NCBI RefSeq assembly: GCF_003002025.1
Contig: NZ_PVZB01000048.1
Location: forward strand, 1 to 33,189
From: Paraburkholderia sp. BL25I1N1
GTDB taxonomy: Bacteria > Pseudomonadota > Gammaproteobacteria > Burkholderiales > Burkholderiaceae
DNA: 33,189 bases
Direction of reading: 5' to 3'
The notes below the pieces were generated by a model. It had not been told where the DNA came from and ran no database searches. It saw only the letters and a program-made list of their open reading frames with translations. The position numbers and the translations under genes were made by a program. Of this stretch, positions 32,447 through 33,189 are shown one piece after another (positions within the stretch are counted from its first letter, which is position 1; each line of letters starts with the position of its first letter).

Positions 32447-32925
32447 GGATTTTTGCGCATCGCCACGGCGATGGAGCTGCCGATGATTAGTGCAATGTCG
32501 GCGATCGCGACGATACTGAGCGTTTCGCCCCACGGGGCATATCCGAAAAGCGTTGCCCAAATGATGCTGATATAGGTATATGGCGTCAGAACCGTGGTGG
32601 CAGTGCGTCGACCTTTCGCCCAGGCCAGGATCAAAGGGTGCGTGATCACTTCTCCCGCCGTGACGCTGCGCGCAGCGAGTCCGGTGATGCGGCAGGGTTT
32701 CTGGCCCAGCGTTACCAGTGCAGCGGCATCGGAATAACCCGATCCGGCGGCACGCGCGTCGGTATAAGGCTTGAGCTCTGCCAAAAACCGGTCAAGCACC
32801 TCGCGCGAAAACAGGTTCTTGATAATGATCGCGCCATCGCGCTCGGTGACTTCAAGGGCTTGCTCTGGCGAAATGTCAGCCGATAAGGTAGTGACGGGTT
32901 TCAATGTCTGCATGGTTGCAATCAC
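32419..32925 (-). CDS. Chimeric remnant: PhyH-like N-terminal half fused to EamA transporter C-terminus
   Basis: This 168-codon open frame has two unrelated parts. Residues 5-105 (MQTLKPVTTLSADISPEQAL through HPLILAWAKG) match the first third of a PhyH-type dioxygenase and align with the intact gene at 29374. From about residue 106 (position about 32610) it reads RRTATTVLTPYTYISIIWAT, then LFGYAPWGETLSIVAIADIA. This is the last two helices of an EamA drug/metabolite transporter. The iron ligands of the oxygenase and most of the transporter are missing, so neither activity is expected. An internal deletion between two same-strand genes would produce it. The start could be GTG 32925 or ATG 32913. 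Its 3' end overlaps the imine-reductase-like gene by 28 bp, tail to tail. Confidence 0.75.
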   Translation of the reverse strand: MIATMQTLKPVTTLSADISPEQALEVTERDGAIIIKNLFSREVLDRFLAELKPYTDARAAGSGYSDAAALVTLGQKPCRITGLAARSVTAGEVITHPLILAWAKGRRTATTVLTPYTYISIIWATLFGYAPWGETLSIVAIADIALIIGSSIAVAMRKNPQFAFVQGR

Positions 32926-33029
32926 TCATTCCCGGACATTATTTACGTTGACTCTCGCGTTATCGGACTCGAAGATGAATTCTTCGGCATGTTTTGACAA
33001 AGATGCTCAAATATGGAAAGGGCTTAATC
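32926..33029. promoter_or_regulatory. Divergent promoter gap between the chimera and the alpha/beta hydrolase
   Basis: This 104-bp AT-rich gap separates two divergent starts. GGAAAGG lies just upstream of the hydrolase ATG. Promoter boxes were not assigned with confidence. Confidence 0.3.
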
Positions 33030-33189
33030 ATGATCGAGCAGCAGGAGCCTGAGGAATTGAGAACGACCGTGTGCGGTTGTGACACGTACGTGCTGCGAAG
33101 CGGTAAAGGCCCGACCGTGTTGTACCTCCACGGCGATCGAGGCGGTAGCGAGTGGACCACGATCCTTCAACGGCTCGCAGCAAACTTCG
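33030..33189 (+). CDS. Alpha/beta hydrolase, N-terminal part (runs off the window)
   Basis: The ATG at 33030 opens a frame of 53 codons that is still open at the last base. The translation MIEQQEPEELRTTVCGCDTY is followed by VLRSGKGPTVLYLHGDRGGS. The LYLHGDRGG stretch after beta-strand 3 is the oxyanion-hole HG motif of alpha/beta hydrolases. The catalytic Ser, Asp and His lie beyond the window. A GGAAAGG ribosome site supports the start. It may extend the catabolic cluster, for example as an ester or C-C bond hydrolase. Confidence 0.75.
   Translation, partial: MIEQQEPEELRTTVCGCDTYVLRSGKGPTVLYLHGDRGGSEWTTILQRLAANF

Overview
The window looks like a chromosomal or megaplasmid accessory region of a betaproteobacterium, most likely a Burkholderiaceae member (Burkholderia/Paraburkholderia/Caballeronia type). 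The grounds are a GcdR/GcdH-type divergent pair, ISL3 and IS3-family transposases of the kind common in that group, betaproteobacterial-looking ETF and regulator proteins, and moderately high GC coding sequence. The genus cannot be fixed by eye.

Left third (1-12970) is a mosaic of regulators, insertion sequences and gene wreckage. It opens with the first ~40 codons of a glutaryl-CoA dehydrogenase gene (gcdH, minus) cut off from the rest, next to its intact divergent LysR regulator. A complete ISL3-family element (1329-2735) follows, with 24-bp terminal inverted repeats and a perfect 8-bp target duplication. Then come a GntR/FCD regulator (minus), an AraC regulator (plus), a decayed IS3-family transposase and a nonsense-mutated CcbP-like gene. 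An intact hbd-etfB-etfA operon (6800-9454) supplies a 3-hydroxyacyl-CoA dehydrogenase and an electron-transfer flavoprotein. A small conserved-looking hypothetical gene and an unusual 479-residue regulator made of two TetR units in tandem (minus) come next, then a second decayed IS3-family element (about 11830-12656).

The right two thirds (12970-32446) is one long run of fifteen plus-strand genes resembling a catabolic cluster for a hydrophobic, probably cyclic compound. First is an envelope module: DUF1329 secreted protein, DUF1302 outer-membrane protein, RND/MMPL transporter and a YCF48/BNR-repeat protein. Next is an oxidation module: SnoaL-like protein translationally coupled to a P450cam-like cytochrome P450, a second SnoaL-like protein, an MFS transporter, and a phthalate-dioxygenase-reductase-type FMN/2Fe-2S reductase that could feed the P450. 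A processing module follows: serine beta-lactamase/esterase-type hydrolase, aldehyde dehydrogenase, amidase, Fe(II)/2-oxoglutarate (PhyH-type) dioxygenase, Old Yellow Enzyme and an imine-reductase-like NAD(P)-binding protein.

The right end holds a minus-strand in-frame chimera (N-terminal half of a PhyH-type dioxygenase joined to the C-terminal helices of an EamA transporter) and, divergently, the start of an alpha/beta hydrolase that runs out of the window. I know of no characterised pathway with exactly this gene set. The substrate is not determinable from sequence alone; the P450cam-like enzyme lacks the camphor-contacting tyrosine, and the amidase plus imine-reductase-like protein hint at a nitrogen-containing intermediate. 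No tRNA, rRNA or CRISPR array was seen.
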